A model generated the notes under the pieces. The model was given only the letters and a program-made list of their open reading frames with translations, did not search any database and was not told the origin of the DNA. 64,000 nt of DNA from Spongilla lacustris (Eukaryota > Porifera > Demospongiae > Spongillida > Spongillidae). Shown in pieces: positions 25,601-33,673 of this stretch (position 1 is its first letter; each line of letters starts with the position of its first letter). Where the stretch lies: assembly GCA_949361645.1 (NCBI GenBank), contig OX442417.1, positions 9,168,912 through 9,232,911 on the forward strand, written 5' to 3'. The position numbers were made by a program, and so were the translations under genes.

Positions 25601-27331
25601 CTTCAAAAATTTCACATCTAACCCCATGGATACTACATCCAAAGGAATTACTTTTGTGACAATACTTTCAACTACACTCATTATTTGCTTTCGTGCTACT
25701 GCAGACGGCTCAGGAATGCGATGTTCGGTAAACTCCTTCAGTATCTGATCAAGTTTTACTCCCAATTTACCTTCCTCAGCTCGGCACTCTTGTATGAATG
25801 CTTTTACAGTTATATTTATTTTATGAAATGTGTAATAACGCACAGGAACTGGAGGTAGTATTTTTGGAAGTACAAAACTGACCACACTGGGGGCTTCTCT
25901 AAAACTTGGAATCCTTCCTGCCAGTTTCATGGTATTGAGATAATAAGCACAGAAGCTTATCACACCAAGCATGTGGAAGTATTCTGTGAATATGGGTATT
26001 TTAGGCATCCAGGTTTTTATCTGGTCTTTCATTGATGCATAAACGCTTTGTAGAGTTCCATAACTTGCTGGATATGATCCATGGTCTTTTTGAAAATTAT
26101 CAATGTATTCTTTGTAATCAGGCATTAGGTCAATGGTGTATTCAACATCAAAATCAGGTTCAATAACAAAAACTCCATCTTGTTCACGAGCCTCACGTAC
26201 TTGTGAAATAATGCGAAATGATGTCATGAACCTTGTTCTGAAAATTGATTCTGGGTTGTCTGACATGTCTTGTTCAGGACCTTCTAATCCTTCTCTTGCC
26301 ATCATTTCACGCAATGAGATGTATCCTGCATTGGGTAAGTGGTCTTGACAATAACGCTGCAAATCAATCAGATGACTTTTCAGAAATATTTTGTCCATGT
26401 TGCTTGACTTGTGCCAATTTTTCAGAAAGCTTTTGTCATAAACACCACCATTTAGAAACCCTTTCATGAAGTAATCTAAGAAGCAAATCACTTCTCCTAC
26501 CAGAGTATTCTGGTAGGCAGGATGAATTACTGGATAGAGGCAGCCCTCTTCATTAAAATGCAAGCTGAAAAATGGAAATGTGTCATGCAAATAAATACCA
26601 ATTGCCAATTCTCTCAAAATTTGCTTCAGCTCACCATTGCTGAAAGGCTGATGACAAGGGTCAACATTTTTGACTTTCACAACAAAAATATTCTCATGAT
26701 GTAATGCAAATGTAACTGAGTCCTTAAATTCATTTAGTACTCCAACTTTTGTGGCAACACCACCAATGACACTATTTTGCACAGCCCTATTAATAACACG
26801 CAACCCCATCATAGAATTATAGGACTCAGTAAGACCAAGCATATATAAAATGGAAGAAAACATGGTCTGATCCACACTGGGTTGTTTAAAGCACATAAAT
26901 TTCCAAAAGATGTTTAATACATTCCATCTTTGATCTGAGCTAAGTTTATCTAGACTGGATCTGTCACTATGTGAGAGCAAGCCAAAATTTGCCTTCTTCA
27001 TTAGTTCCAAATGAAGACTGTCAGGATGAAACTGTGGCAGAAGTGGACAAAAAGGAGAACAAATCCAATATATTGATGATAGATTATGGAATTCAAAACC
27101 AAATGGAAACTTTTGGTGCATTGGGTTTAAAGCAAAATACCTGAGTATAGATTGCATTGCCTCATTGATATGTTTTGAATCTGCTTGTGATTTTTTGGCT
27201 ACCACAGATTGATCAGATGTGTTTGATTTAACTTTAGGCTCATGTGGTTGATGAGATGTGCTTGGCATTGGCATTTCCTGAGTATTTGTTTTGTGCCTTC
27301 TGTCATTGTCATAAAGTTTTGCAAAAATATC
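16622..27331 (-). CDS. Giant ankyrin-repeat protein with C-terminal SecA-type motor (large terminal exon)
   Basis: One uninterrupted frame of about 3,570 codons. Residues counted from the in-frame ATG at 27355: 1-650 unrecognised helical region; ~660-855 coiled coil rich in Q/E/K; ~1040-2345 about 30 ankyrin-like repeats, many degenerate, the best at ~1800-2250; ~2350-2800 unrecognised helical region; ~2830-3450 SecA-like motor. Motor motifs: RTGEGKS with K2931; TANHYLA 2953-2959; FGTNTDFEFS; DEVD 3036-3039; VVIVD...TGRVMIGSRWSNG at 3142-3162, diagnostic of the SecA preprotein cross-linking domain; LTGT 3200; ATNLAGRGTDI to 3325; QGYGRAGRQGQPG 3353-3365 with both arginines. In bacteria SecA drives proteins through SecYEG. 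No SecA C-terminal zinc motif and no visible targeting peptide here, so substrate and location are unknown. A strong 3' splice site abuts codon 9, so the true start is probably in an upstream exon. Confidence 0.85.
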   Translation of the reverse strand, partial: DIFAKLYDNDRRHKTNTQEMPMPSTSHQPHEPKVKSNTSDQSVVAKKSQADSKHINEAMQSILRYFALNPMHQKFPFGFEFHNLSSIYWICSPFCPLLPQFHPDSLHLELMKKANFGLLSHSDRSSLDKLSSDQRWNVLNIFWKFMCFKQPSVDQTMFSSILYMLGLTESYNSMMGLRVINRAVQNSVIGGVATKVGVLNEFKDSVTFALHHENIFVVKVKNVDPCHQPFSNGELKQILRELAIGIYLHDTFPFFSLHFNEEGCLYPVIHPAYQNTLVGEVICFLDYFMKGFLNGGVYDKSFLKNWHKSSNMDKIFLKSHLIDLQRYCQDHLPNAGYISLREMMAREGLEGPEQDMSDNPESIFRTRFMTSFRIISQVREAREQDGVFVIEPDFDVEYTIDLMPDYKEYIDNFQKDHGSYPASYGTLQSVYASMKDQIKTWMPKIPIFTEYFHMLGVISFCAYYLNTMKLAGRIPSFREAPSVVSFVLPKILPPVPVRYYTFHKINITVKAFIQECRAEEGKLGVKLDQILKEFTEHRIPEPSAVARKQIMSVVESIVTKVIPLDVVSMGLDVKFLKKNARTVTQHLIQFAMAYHRIFKTVADEIFTAMPMLGRIEDLQRKPNLQEQITFLNMLIIQFEKGQSKLAEPVLPNETLQKIVEEKEKSIMKFTKHIEHSLLDQANHASEDLNRAEEHLKSQSTECNEAISTVNQQLHQVPITDAQLRHEITNQLSKHYNYLNIDVNATVENNLPQFRQQMQQEYQRLQKESDRLHTIHQQIQNKFGELQQARHDLPAKTAASIKKEVQKMEVDVNRQVTELKKKAFRDWVSQSKRKINEYSSKRERLSDILFDHPSSDDNLVSNYPHSTLTIADGGYYHTIGDNIRIVGGCSVKLPTLDLKPLWQSEQGLFCKACDLAEKLEPETFSTEILEHDENKYTVFKIQTIQMNSDVTSYMPLLLSLKACKINKDMELNVMTKLLSRLGADNVQLDDDWCSAAVGLYGRTTLDQVVESLDTDTSNFIVHQAPASVTTKTESGILPLHTAASSGNVLGVKALLSTVPDQINCCTNSGETPLIAAASRGHNDTVKLLLAYSANVNHRLPCGLTALWVALQNHYEETSITLINHVESNLLFILDNGENLLHEAVKQSLYKAATALINRGLNLLQPRKSDGKTPWHLAAELGQVAILQVMLQSGRIPDVSITVEELFMASPKPQVQLKAGTSAMHCASAKGHSEVVTLLIAANASINHKNKNGSTPLVLAMENGFEDIALILAQQSGFGTTAEIILAAKLRMFRVCDVFVRKGVSTHGYDDLGFDYSYYLLVNGEYFRYSCLAQEGKVDCNKVYHGASSLAVAAEYGQTVLANYLMQKGVSYKSDSNRDLVHWLVIADDIGFLRKWLSEHSLVQGNIKKGLESGKTLLYLAAEHASIRCLILMRKYVTSEMVINAWHGKHVLDAVIRSGNIKVLEILLTLVGDMNQTINPAGYNIITWAAEIGSIAFIKQIPSWGGSIQKEDSQGRTSMQIAILHNDLKLLCAISEIVSPNLWPKDIWMTANIGGCKKKIISWLFNHLGDEQKTIDKEKCVLALHNAIHSGDGNRVEAVLELMKVNDILVCVNSVIDGRTALALATITSQCKIIDNLLAYGAKADVPCTKECALFAACDLNDVELLRRFYLKGAFSVPIVNELMQNLQPFAQNVYIREALSGCFVRFDSDRVLLQSVIENEKLREYEQLLLKGFPINCIYINIDGNELILPFALILVPGLKAFLELSTDQLRVDGLDKNGKSLGHFLMILPDDQSNGVLSYLQMHFKEQFNTILKRSGEFYIPAMSHKKIARLLNLLESIESPLETNFGPDGWTLLHLAVCSKNLKDVSNFLDTFQTFPVDKPDKKGVTALMMAAAIGSESITRELMAKGANPNVTDRKGRNAFHHALRAKEIKMSVFLMNKMQDLSAKDRSGKTLLMYAVLGQLHPVISSLIAYGVDVNVTDEIKGFSALHYAALVGNAEAISIIVKKQNGVNSTKPEDTTSKVSPLHLASRQGHVNACTELLIAGACPSAKYEDGIAAASLSFSSKRPELIQLFLHTTAIHAPGQDLQMIKACCMTDNAENLRFLLSLNVNVNAVDQYGRNALHFAAVFNASLCANILLEANCSPNMSDSTTLSTPLHMAAKHGHVVIIQELLSHGAHPHVLDKEGNTPLLNAISEGHCGAVIQLLCHNVNCRQPSCGGLRPSVACFMQPNVKITQVVTIMSKELPSQSEVEKLPQYILIRMRLQMPLLERIRGHWNHSVELGDTFLHLAVRMAAVEAVNLLLLLQPQLISFRNKCGETAKSIAQSLVNTKPELLVALKRHKQPLNIPEADITNWLVVDCQLNETDMCGIHLPVWLEHVNDRNKDLSWSSPPNIDKLKSFALSSIHQWFTSEQQAEAKHYLELLSSRTVEKWLSSISCISRKEHSTYFTSWLGWCKEHLCDASCGKRLTELFLDHYPWHILHSVTEWRKTATIIKNLSEGTPLLLWAEEYFKPILVIDIDLIKWKSCCQNWIDFFELTKDDAALLCTPPLSESISCTINSDYLMRGVKCLKCIPSSHLEQKKIQLFLLNDLPPYKVIEHVQKSGYIGPVAKHLLIRGLICEPKVVPSIKTTGDLEFFTAHALVYSIYHCSSSFQQLYNFFQKLDHELTLSHEGKKLISSVVSNGLEAASENWKSLSSWLVLSRRLHDEYGIEVLQKLINCGTAKVQHPVEMFAKAAQLMLELLPYFSNNILEENKRKTKKLEETKKNQTPGDVVTLLAKCLSLDSLLTSLHDLLKQDYEQRFPEKPINEVSKHFLTASRFVHVALSEAEMARFVKDYELIIKISEFYFGKSLDWLGKEARQLGSQLPFSRENQLHLFAIIRQCIRLQFGILPNNTQIIAAFGILSIPDGLKGRIAQVRTGEGKSTIITIIATFLACQGRNVDIITANHYLAIRDQTKYHDYYEYFGIRCSHICQRPPKPENFDAQVLFGTNTDFEFSIMFDAIQDTRLRFISRNGLRQPRICDAVIVDEVDNLLIDTALNSARIANPSSRDVSWVYEPLWCALQDNAFLFLTSTQYLRLALQNYQNGRFSSQVHSFSDDMLITWRNSAFGASRKRLDHDYVIRSSEDDDEKLKVVIVDPDNTGRVMIGSRWSNGVHEFVEVMNHLKPETQSDTAAALSHPAFFNLYKNIYGLTGTMGEDIERKEVAEIYKVASFDVPPHKPCNRKEEPSQLVSCVTEHTKALINEIKKQQALRRPILILFPTISESEIFSKLLKERRIVHFVLNEKQKEDEEFIIAKAGEAGQVTIATNLAGRGTDIILSTESIDAGGLHLIFSFLPVNLRVEEQGYGRAGRQGQPGTCSMILSLEDPLICSLNTDQNDKVQLLKNPNFLQSLREKRSDRVYNESKKRKLASKRESILFDHVLKVFFDALSEVRMKMEQMDCYLLKKAIETKLEKSRNWLNDPSHPKFVYVSNEIARVRNGLKGNMHYSELKGLKKIYIELLVEEWSVFFTELDMRSGNIDSHVSFTSYEAQVKMKFNEFWTTKLNQTIADPVADFCDWLSVISSATLP

Positions 27332-27350
27332 CTGTAGTGAAAAAGATACA
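27332..27350 (-). other. Probable 3' splice site of the giant exon
   Basis: On the minus strand a pyrimidine-rich tract TATCTTTTTCACTACAG ends immediately before GATATTTTTGC (27331 downward). The junction is exactly between codons of the long frame. The eight residues before it (MYVSFSLQ) would then be intron read-through rather than protein. Confidence 0.6.
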
Positions 27351-27355
27351 TACAT

Positions 27356-28495
27356 GTGTAAAGAGCATTATGCTAAAATCCTCCCTATTGTAAAATCCAA
27401 AACCTTCATTTCAAAAACCATGAGTATACAAGATATAAAAAACATTCTTTCTGAGAAAGTTGGCAGTATATAGCAATGGTGGTGTAAAAAGGAAGGGAGC
27501 AAGGGATTTGATCCTAAGATATGATAAACACAATATCAATTACATTAAATAAGTTAATTACTATATATAGCACTATTAAAATTCTGATGCAATGCAAGCC
27601 CAGAGGAACTATTCAAGAACTTGCTGCATGACACTGCCAGGTGCAATTTTCCCTCAAAAAAGAACCCCAAGGTACATGGTTTAGTGTTCAGTGAACAATA
27701 AAATTGTACTGAGGGCCCTATCACACAATAAAGTCGTACTGAAGGCCCTATCACTACTTGTGGTAGCAAGTAGCATATAAAACAAAATATCATCGTCATT
27801 TCTGATCCCATCAGCACAGCTCATCTGCAGTAATTGTCGTTATTATTCACCATTATCTCAGTTAACAACCCAGCAGCCATTGGCAAGGCCTTGTTGCAAG
27901 TGTAATTGTGTAAATGCAAAAAATAATTAGTCTTGCATCGGTGCTAAATCAAAGCAATCTTACTCAAGCTGTACTCCAGGAAAACATGATAGGTGCTCAA
28001 ATGCCACACATTGTCTATCGCAATGTATCCATTCACTGCAAGGGTCCACATCACGCACTCATGATTGTCTGTCTACCACTGGCATCACCTACTGTGTGCT
28101 CCTTCTCTTCCCAGTTTAGAATCGGGCTCAATTTCGTCATCTGTACCATCCGTTATTACATCCTCATCTGAGCCAGCCTCCTGTAAACAGTTACATTGCA
28201 ACCAGCTAATCTAATTACAGCCTCTCAACCCTGAAACTCAGTGATGTTATTATCTCCTACATGAGACTCCTCTGCCAACAGAATGTGCCCAATCACCCGA
28301 GCACCATTATTCTGAAGTGGCTGCAATTAGATTGCAATCACAACCATCAACACCATTCAATGAATATTGCTGAGCTCACAGTTGTTGTCCCCACAACCTA
28401 CATTACATGTACCTTCTTACAGGAAACAGTGTGTTTTGATTGTTTGATTGTTTGTCATGAGCTGAATGCTCCTGCTCTCTCATGTAGCCTTTATA
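27356..28495. other. Upstream/intronic region, no gene recognised
   Basis: Probable intron and upstream part of the ankyrin-SecA gene, but no convincing upstream coding exon was found on the minus strand. A 31-base tandem duplication (AATAAA..CGTACTGA/TTGTACTGA..GGGCCCTATCAC) lies at about 27697-27757. Confidence 0.4.
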
Positions 28496-28747
28496 CGATG
28501 CTTATCTCAGAGTATTTATTTTTTTTGCTTTTTAGCCATAACTCTGCAACCAAACATGATGTTACAACCCAATTACACTTTTGGATTCAGCATGCATTTT
28601 TGCATCATGTTGTGAATATTTGGTGCATCACGTGATATGTTTATGTTTCTGGACTACTGCAAGTAACATAAGGTGAAAATGACATTTTTGTTGTGTAACT
28701 CATATGTAACTCATATACGCAATGGAGTAAAGGTTCACCATTACACC

Positions 28748-28917
28748 TGTAATGGTGACGTCAGCTGCGCATCGCAGGACAGTCTGAGACGCGCATCTTA
28801 CATGTCTGCACCCTGAACCTCACCTGACTGTTGGATATATAAGTCTCTATTTTTGTATGTATAGACACGTGCTATGTAACTGCCTGTGATTGGATCATTA
28901 CTCATATAATCGTTACA
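28748..28917 (+). repeat. 5' LTR of Gypsy-1
   Basis: 170 bases, TGTAATGG...GTTACA. A TATA box (TATATAAG, 28836-28843) gives a likely promoter. It carries TGACGTCA-like sequence (GTGACGTCAGC) at its start, a CRE-type motif. Confidence 0.93.
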
Positions 28918-28918
28918 C

Positions 28919-28936
28919 TGGCATAGTCGGCAGGAT
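28919..28936 (+). promoter_or_regulatory. Primer binding site, tRNA-Ser type
   Basis: TGGCATAGTCGGCAGGAT starts one base after the LTR. It complements the 3' end of eukaryotic tRNA-Ser (…CCTGCCGACTACG-CCA) at 17 of 18 positions, from memory of that tRNA. It overlaps the first two bases of the gag ATG. Confidence 0.7.
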
Positions 28937-29591
28937 GGCAAAACCAGTACTGCTTCCCGAACCTTTCAGCGGCGATGCGGCGGATTGGAACGAATGGTTG
29001 AGCCATTTCGAAAGCATTGCAGTGGTCAACAAATGGGAAACAGGCGTCGAAAAGCTGAAATGGCTCCGCGTACGCCTAACAGGAAAGGCACAGACAGCCT
29101 TCATGAAATTGCCAAGCGCCGCACGAGACGATTATGGTGAGTGCGTGAAAGCATTAAATAAACGTTTCGTTCCTGACAGCAGGAAAGACCTGTACGTCGC
29201 TGAGCTACAGACGAGGACGAAACGTCGAGAAGAGGACTGGGCCTCTTTCGGTGACTCTCTAAGGGTGCTTTCTGATAGGGCTTACCCAGACTTTGAGGAC
29301 AAAGCACGCGAACGCCTGGCCCTAAATCAATTCCTGTCGCAAATCGATAACCCTCAGGTTGCCTTTGGCGTAAAACAGAAACGGCCTGGCAACATGGATG
29401 AGGCAGTTGCAGCCACCATGGAATTGGAATCCTATCTGAAGGCATCTGGCGTTGGTAAGTCACACCAAACTAATTTTGTCACCCAACAACAGACAACCAG
29501 TTCACCAAGGCAAGAAGAAACCACTGCTATGGCAGGTACGTGCCACCATGGCGGACGACGACCTCCGAAGTACTTTACGGGTCCTGAGTGA
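28935..29591 (+). CDS. gag: Gypsy-1 gag, matrix/capsid part
   Basis: Structural protein forming the cytoplasmic particle that packages the RNA. I choose the ATG at 28935 because it lies directly at the end of the primer binding site and because Gypsy-2 starts at the same place (MA.P..MPE/LPE). The product has the usual gag capsid look: W-rich start (DWNEWLSHFE), then FVPDSRKDLYVAELQTRTKR and RLALNQFLSQI. It matches Gypsy-2 gag along its length. The frame stops at 29589-29591 before the zinc knuckle, which lies in another frame, so this copy has a shift at about 29530-29590. Confidence 0.8.
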   Translation: MAKPVLLPEPFSGDAADWNEWLSHFESIAVVNKWETGVEKLKWLRVRLTGKAQTAFMKLPSAARDDYGECVKALNKRFVPDSRKDLYVAELQTRTKRREEDWASFGDSLRVLSDRAYPDFEDKARERLALNQFLSQIDNPQVAFGVKQKRPGNMDEAVAATMELESYLKASGVGKSHQTNFVTQQQTTSSPRQEETTAMAGTCHHGGRRPPKYFTGPE

Positions 29592-29814
29592 ACGACTCCA
29601 CCGTTTGGAAACGTCTCTGAACTCAGGGGATAATGACCGTCCAGTGGTAAAGTCAGAAAGGAGAGGAGGTGGAAAGCGAAGACCCGTGGTGTGTTGGAAT
29701 TGCGGGGAGAAAGGCCACATTGCTCGGGCATGTAGAAATCGCCCCACAGAGCATCAGGGAAACTCCAGTCCCTCGGTGGCACGGGCCAGCCACGTGAGGG
29801 GAGACATCTTCTAG
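29548..29814 (+). CDS. Gypsy-1 gag, nucleocapsid part in a shifted frame
   Basis: Continues gag in another frame. A short leucine-rich helix (LRVLSERLHRLETSL) is followed by a basic stretch and one CCHC zinc knuckle (CWNCGEKGHIARAC), which binds RNA. An ATG at 29548 sits in the context GCCACCATGG, so separate initiation is possible, but a mutation in one long gag frame is simpler because Gypsy-2 shows the same domain order. The stop is at 29812-29814; pol continues in yet another frame. Confidence 0.7.
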   Translation: MADDDLRSTLRVLSERLHRLETSLNSGDNDRPVVKSERRGGGKRRPVVCWNCGEKGHIARACRNRPTEHQGNSSPSVARASHVRGDIF

Positions 29815-32117
29815 AGGCCCCAGACAATACCGTAACTTTACATACACTATCCGTAATGTGTGGTGTGAGTTTTCGTATTGTTGTATCGATAAGTACTGTT
29901 CCTGTTGAATGCTTAGTTGATACAGGAGCTGCAATTTCCCTCCTTCACGGAAACGTCTGGACGAAGATAGCGACTGGTGGTTTCGCACAAACGCTACAGG
30001 AATGGACTGGCCAGACGATTGTGGGGGTCAATGGGAACAAGCTGTCAATAAGTGGCTACAGTCAAATACCAATATCAGTGAAAGGTAAACAGTTCAATGC
30101 CAAGTTTGTTGTCACTGACAATATCAAGGTGGATGCAATCCTGGGGCTAGATTTTTTGAATGAGAACGGGTGCATGATTGACTGCGGCAAACGACTTATC
30201 ACTTTTCCCACTAAAGAGTTTTCCCTGCCGCTGGAGGACAGTCCCCGAGATGATGACACAAGATCCATTGGGTTAATTATTAACTCAGTAACAACAGTAC
30301 CCGCTGGATGCGAAATAGAATTAATGGTAACACCGGTGGAAAAGATTGGGAGGGGTGCGTGGATCTTGGAGGGGGAGGTTTCTGGCAGACATGGAGTCAT
30401 GGTCGCTCATGCGCTGGTGTGCCCCAATAACCAGTCGGTACCTATTCGTGTGCTCAACCCACGCGAGCAACCAGTGGTACTTAAGAAAGGAGAGCTAATC
30501 GCTAGGATGGAGCGGGTGGAACAAGAACCCAGTGGCATAAATGCAGTGGACGTCACTTCAAGCTCAACACGTCCAGAGCTATCCCCAGAAAACAAAGAAT
30601 TCCTGTGGAACATGGTATCAGAGGTTGGCGACCATATTTCGTCCACTGAGAAGGAGCAATTGTTTTCTGTTTTGTCAGCGTATGGTGACGTTTTCTCTTT
30701 TCATGATAATGACGTAGGGCACACCCTCGCAACGAAGCACAGAATAGACACCGGCAACGCCCCTCCTGTTCACTGCCCCCCTCGACGAATGCCTCATGCG
30801 CAGAAGGAGGAAGTCAGAAAACTACTTCGTGACATGCTGGAAAAAAGAGTAATCCAGCCGTCTGACAGTCCCTGGAGCTCCCCTATCGTACTTGTCAAAA
30901 AGAAGGATGGGTCTGTTCGATTTTGCATTGACTACAGAAAGGTTAATGCGATAACCAGAAAGGATGCATATCCTCTCCCTCGTGTTGATGACACTTTAGA
31001 TACCCTGGCCGGATCCAGACTGTTCACAACACTCGACCTAAAAAATGGGTACTGGCAAGTAGAGGTGGAGGAGACTGATCAACAAAAAACAGCTTTCAAT
31101 ACGTCAGACGGTCTGTACCAATTTAATATGATGCCGTTTGGGTTATGCAACGCCTCCGCGACGTTTCAACGGTTAATGGATAGAGTGCTCCATGGGCTGA
31201 AGTGGTACAATTGTTTAGTCTACATTGATGACATTGTGGTAGTAGGAGGCAGCATGCGGGAGCATTTACATAACCTGGGATGCGTGTTGGATAGACTGAG
31301 AGAAGCTGGACTGCGTGTAAAACCTTCAAAGTGTAGGTTTTTACAGAAGGAGGTCAAATTTCTTGGGCACGTAGTATCTGAAAATGGGATCTCAACCGAT
31401 CCTGGTAAAACCGAAGCAATCCAGAAATGGCCAGTCCCTCGTAGCAGGCGTGAATTGCAGCAATTCCTAGGCCTAGCAAATTACTATAGGCGATTCATAA
31501 AAAGCTTCGCGTTGATTGCCAAACCTCTCCAATATCTAACCGAAAAGAATGCCCCGTTTGAGTGGACTGCAGCATGTCAAAAATCCTTTGACGATCTACG
31601 CAAATGCCTAGCATCGGCTCCCATCCTTGCTTACCCCGACCACTCAAAACCATTCCTTTTAGGCACTGATGCAAGCGATGTCGGAATAGGTGCCGTCCTT
31701 TCACAAATCCAGGACAATGGGTCGGAAGGTGTAATAGCGTACGCTAGTCGATCACTCAGTAGACAAGAACAAAAGTATTGCGTAACCCGAAAGGAATTAT
31801 TAGCTGTGGTGGAGTTTACACATCATTTCCGACCCTACTTGTTAGGTAAGAAATTCACTTTAAGAACAGACCACAGTTCGCTAATATGGATGCAGAATTT
31901 CAAGGAACCAGAGGGGCAATTGGCACGCTGGTTAGAAAAGCTCCAAGAATATGATTTTTCCATTTTGCATCGTCAGGGTTCCCGTCACAGCAATGCAGAC
32001 GCCCTATCAAGAACTCCGTGTAGGCAATGTGGACGGGGTGATTTGTGCGGGAAAATAGTCGATGAAGTGTGTGCTGTGGATGCTTTTTGCCTTATATTCC
32101 TCAGACAAACTCTCTAG
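29815..32117 (+). CDS. pol: Gypsy-1 pol: protease, reverse transcriptase, RNase H
   Basis: An open frame of over 750 codons that is open across the end of gag, so it is probably expressed by ribosomal frameshift from gag; the first ATG is at 29856. An aspartic protease comes first (VDTGAAISLLH, catalytic triplet at 29919). Reverse transcriptase carries SPIVLVKKKDGSVRFCIDYR, MPFGLCNASATFQRLMD and YIDD (31221-31232). RNase H carries LGTDASDVGIGAVLSQ, then LRTDHSSL and NADALSR. All key residues are visible. The frame is lost near 32085-32090 in a T5 run, after which integrase continues in another frame. Confidence 0.88.
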
Positions 32118-33660
32118 ATGAAGTACGGCGCATGCAAGCTGAAGACAACATTGTTGGACCTGTTTTAGAAGCTGTTGAACGAGGCAAAGTACCAGAACCT
32201 GACGTTTCCAAGTCGTGGAGTAGGGAGAGCCGCCTGTTGTTACAACAATGGGACACACTTATCTGCAAATGTGGGGTGCTCTGGAGATGTGTCTCAGAGG
32301 GAAAGGAGCGTCGCCAACTGGTTCTACCGTATAGACTGCATGGGAGAGTCATTCAAGACCTGCATGAAGGTGCCGTTGTAGCTCATCTGGGAGAAGAAAA
32401 GGTACTGTCACAATTAAAAGAACGTTTCTATTGGCCAGGGTGCACCGAAGCGGTGAAGACTTGGTGTAGGTCGTGTACGACTTGCGCATCCAGGAAAATG
32501 ACAACTCCAGCCAGAAAGGCGGAATTGCACACTATCCAGACAGGTTACCCCATGCAGATGGTGAGCGTCGATATTATGGAACCTCTACCAGAAACACAAG
32601 ATGGCTGAAAGTATGTCTTGGTGGCTATTGATCACTTCACTAGATGGGCAGAAGTGTACGCCATAAAAAACCAAGAAGCCACAACAGTAAAAAACTTGTT
32701 GACGAGATGTTTTGCCGATTCTCGCCCCCCGAACAGTTACACTCGGACCAAGGTCGGCAATTCGAGTCCGAGCTATTAGCCGAAGTGTGCTCCCTGCTGA
32801 AGGTCAGGAAGTCCCATACAACTCCGTACCACCCACAGGGTAATGGTATGGTGGAGCGGTTTAATAGGACATTACTCAGCATGTTAGCTACCGTCACTCA
32901 CGACCATCCGGGGGATTGGGAACAACATATACGTAAAGTTTGCTTAGCGTACAATTCAAGTGTTCACTCAGCCACAGGATTTAGCCCCTTTTTCCTCATG
33001 TTTGGACGCGAAGCTAAGCTCCCTGTTGACCTCATGTACGGCTCCAACCGGATAGAGGAGAGGTGTGCAACGGAATACGCCCATAACCTAAGGGAGGGAC
33101 TTCAGTCTGCATATGCCCTGGTGAGAGAACACTGCAAGGCTGAGCATCGACGGCAAAAGGACATCTACGACGAGAAGGTCCACGGGAAACCCTTCGTCCC
33201 TGGAGAGCTGGTATGGCTACATTCACCAGCTGTCCCGCGCGGTCAGTCAAGAAAACTGCATCTCCCATGGAAGGGCCCATTGAAAATCCTAGAGCGCAAG
33301 GGAGATTGTGTATACAAAATCGCAAGGCCTAGGGGTAAGAAACCCCAATGGGTGCACTTCGACAGACTGAAGCCTTACGTTGGTAGAGATGCACACGACC
33401 AAGATGATGCAGCCGACAACCATTTCCCAGCCGCGCAGCAGACAAGCAGTCGAGACGACAATTCACAATCTGCAACAACAGTTCAGCAGCCAGTCTGTCA
33501 ACCTGCAATTGCTGATGAATTATTGGACGACGATGATGAGCAGCCCACCGAAAATAATGACCAGGATGAAGACGGTCCAGCTCCAGTGCCTGATCCACGT
33601 CGCTACCCGACCAGGGACCGCCGTCTTCCAGAGCGGTACGGACCGTACCTTCAACACTGA
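32085..33660 (+). pseudogene. Gypsy-1 integrase, broken by a shift, a TGA stop and a second shift
   Basis: The first block (to 32608) has the zinc-binding HHCC part (HEGAVVAHLGEEKV, then WCRSCTTCASRK) and the start of the DDE core (VSVDIMEPLP). An in-frame TGA at 32606-32608 interrupts it. The same frame resumes (YVLVAIDHFTRW) until an A-rich run near 32690. The last block (32700-33660) has the remaining catalytic core (LHSDQGRQFE and GMVERFNRTLL, so D, D and E are all present), then a C-terminal domain (GELVWLHSPA, WVHFDRLKPY) and an acidic tail. Integrase would insert the cDNA; this copy cannot encode it in one piece. Confidence 0.85.
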
Positions 33661-33673
33661 AAGAAGGGAGTGA

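Noticed and set aside
17824..26704. Plus-strand frames of 60-130 codons opposite the giant gene
   Set aside because: Antisense shadows of the long minus-strand coding frame.
16622..27331. Bacterial contamination as the source of the SecA-like gene
   Set aside because: The frame is fused to ankyrin repeats, has a eukaryotic splice acceptor, AT-rich eukaryotic flanks on the same contig, and no neighbouring bacterial genes.
27554..27817. Minus-strand frame as an upstream exon of the ankyrin-SecA gene
   Set aside because: Includes a local 31-base duplication, has no good donor in phase and no protein-like composition.
29101..33598. Minus-strand frames across Gypsy-1
   Set aside because: Antisense to clear gag and pol domains.
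33661..33673. Envelope gene or chromodomain after Gypsy-1 integrase
   Set aside because: Only the purine tract lies between the integrase stop and the 3' LTR; no extra frame.
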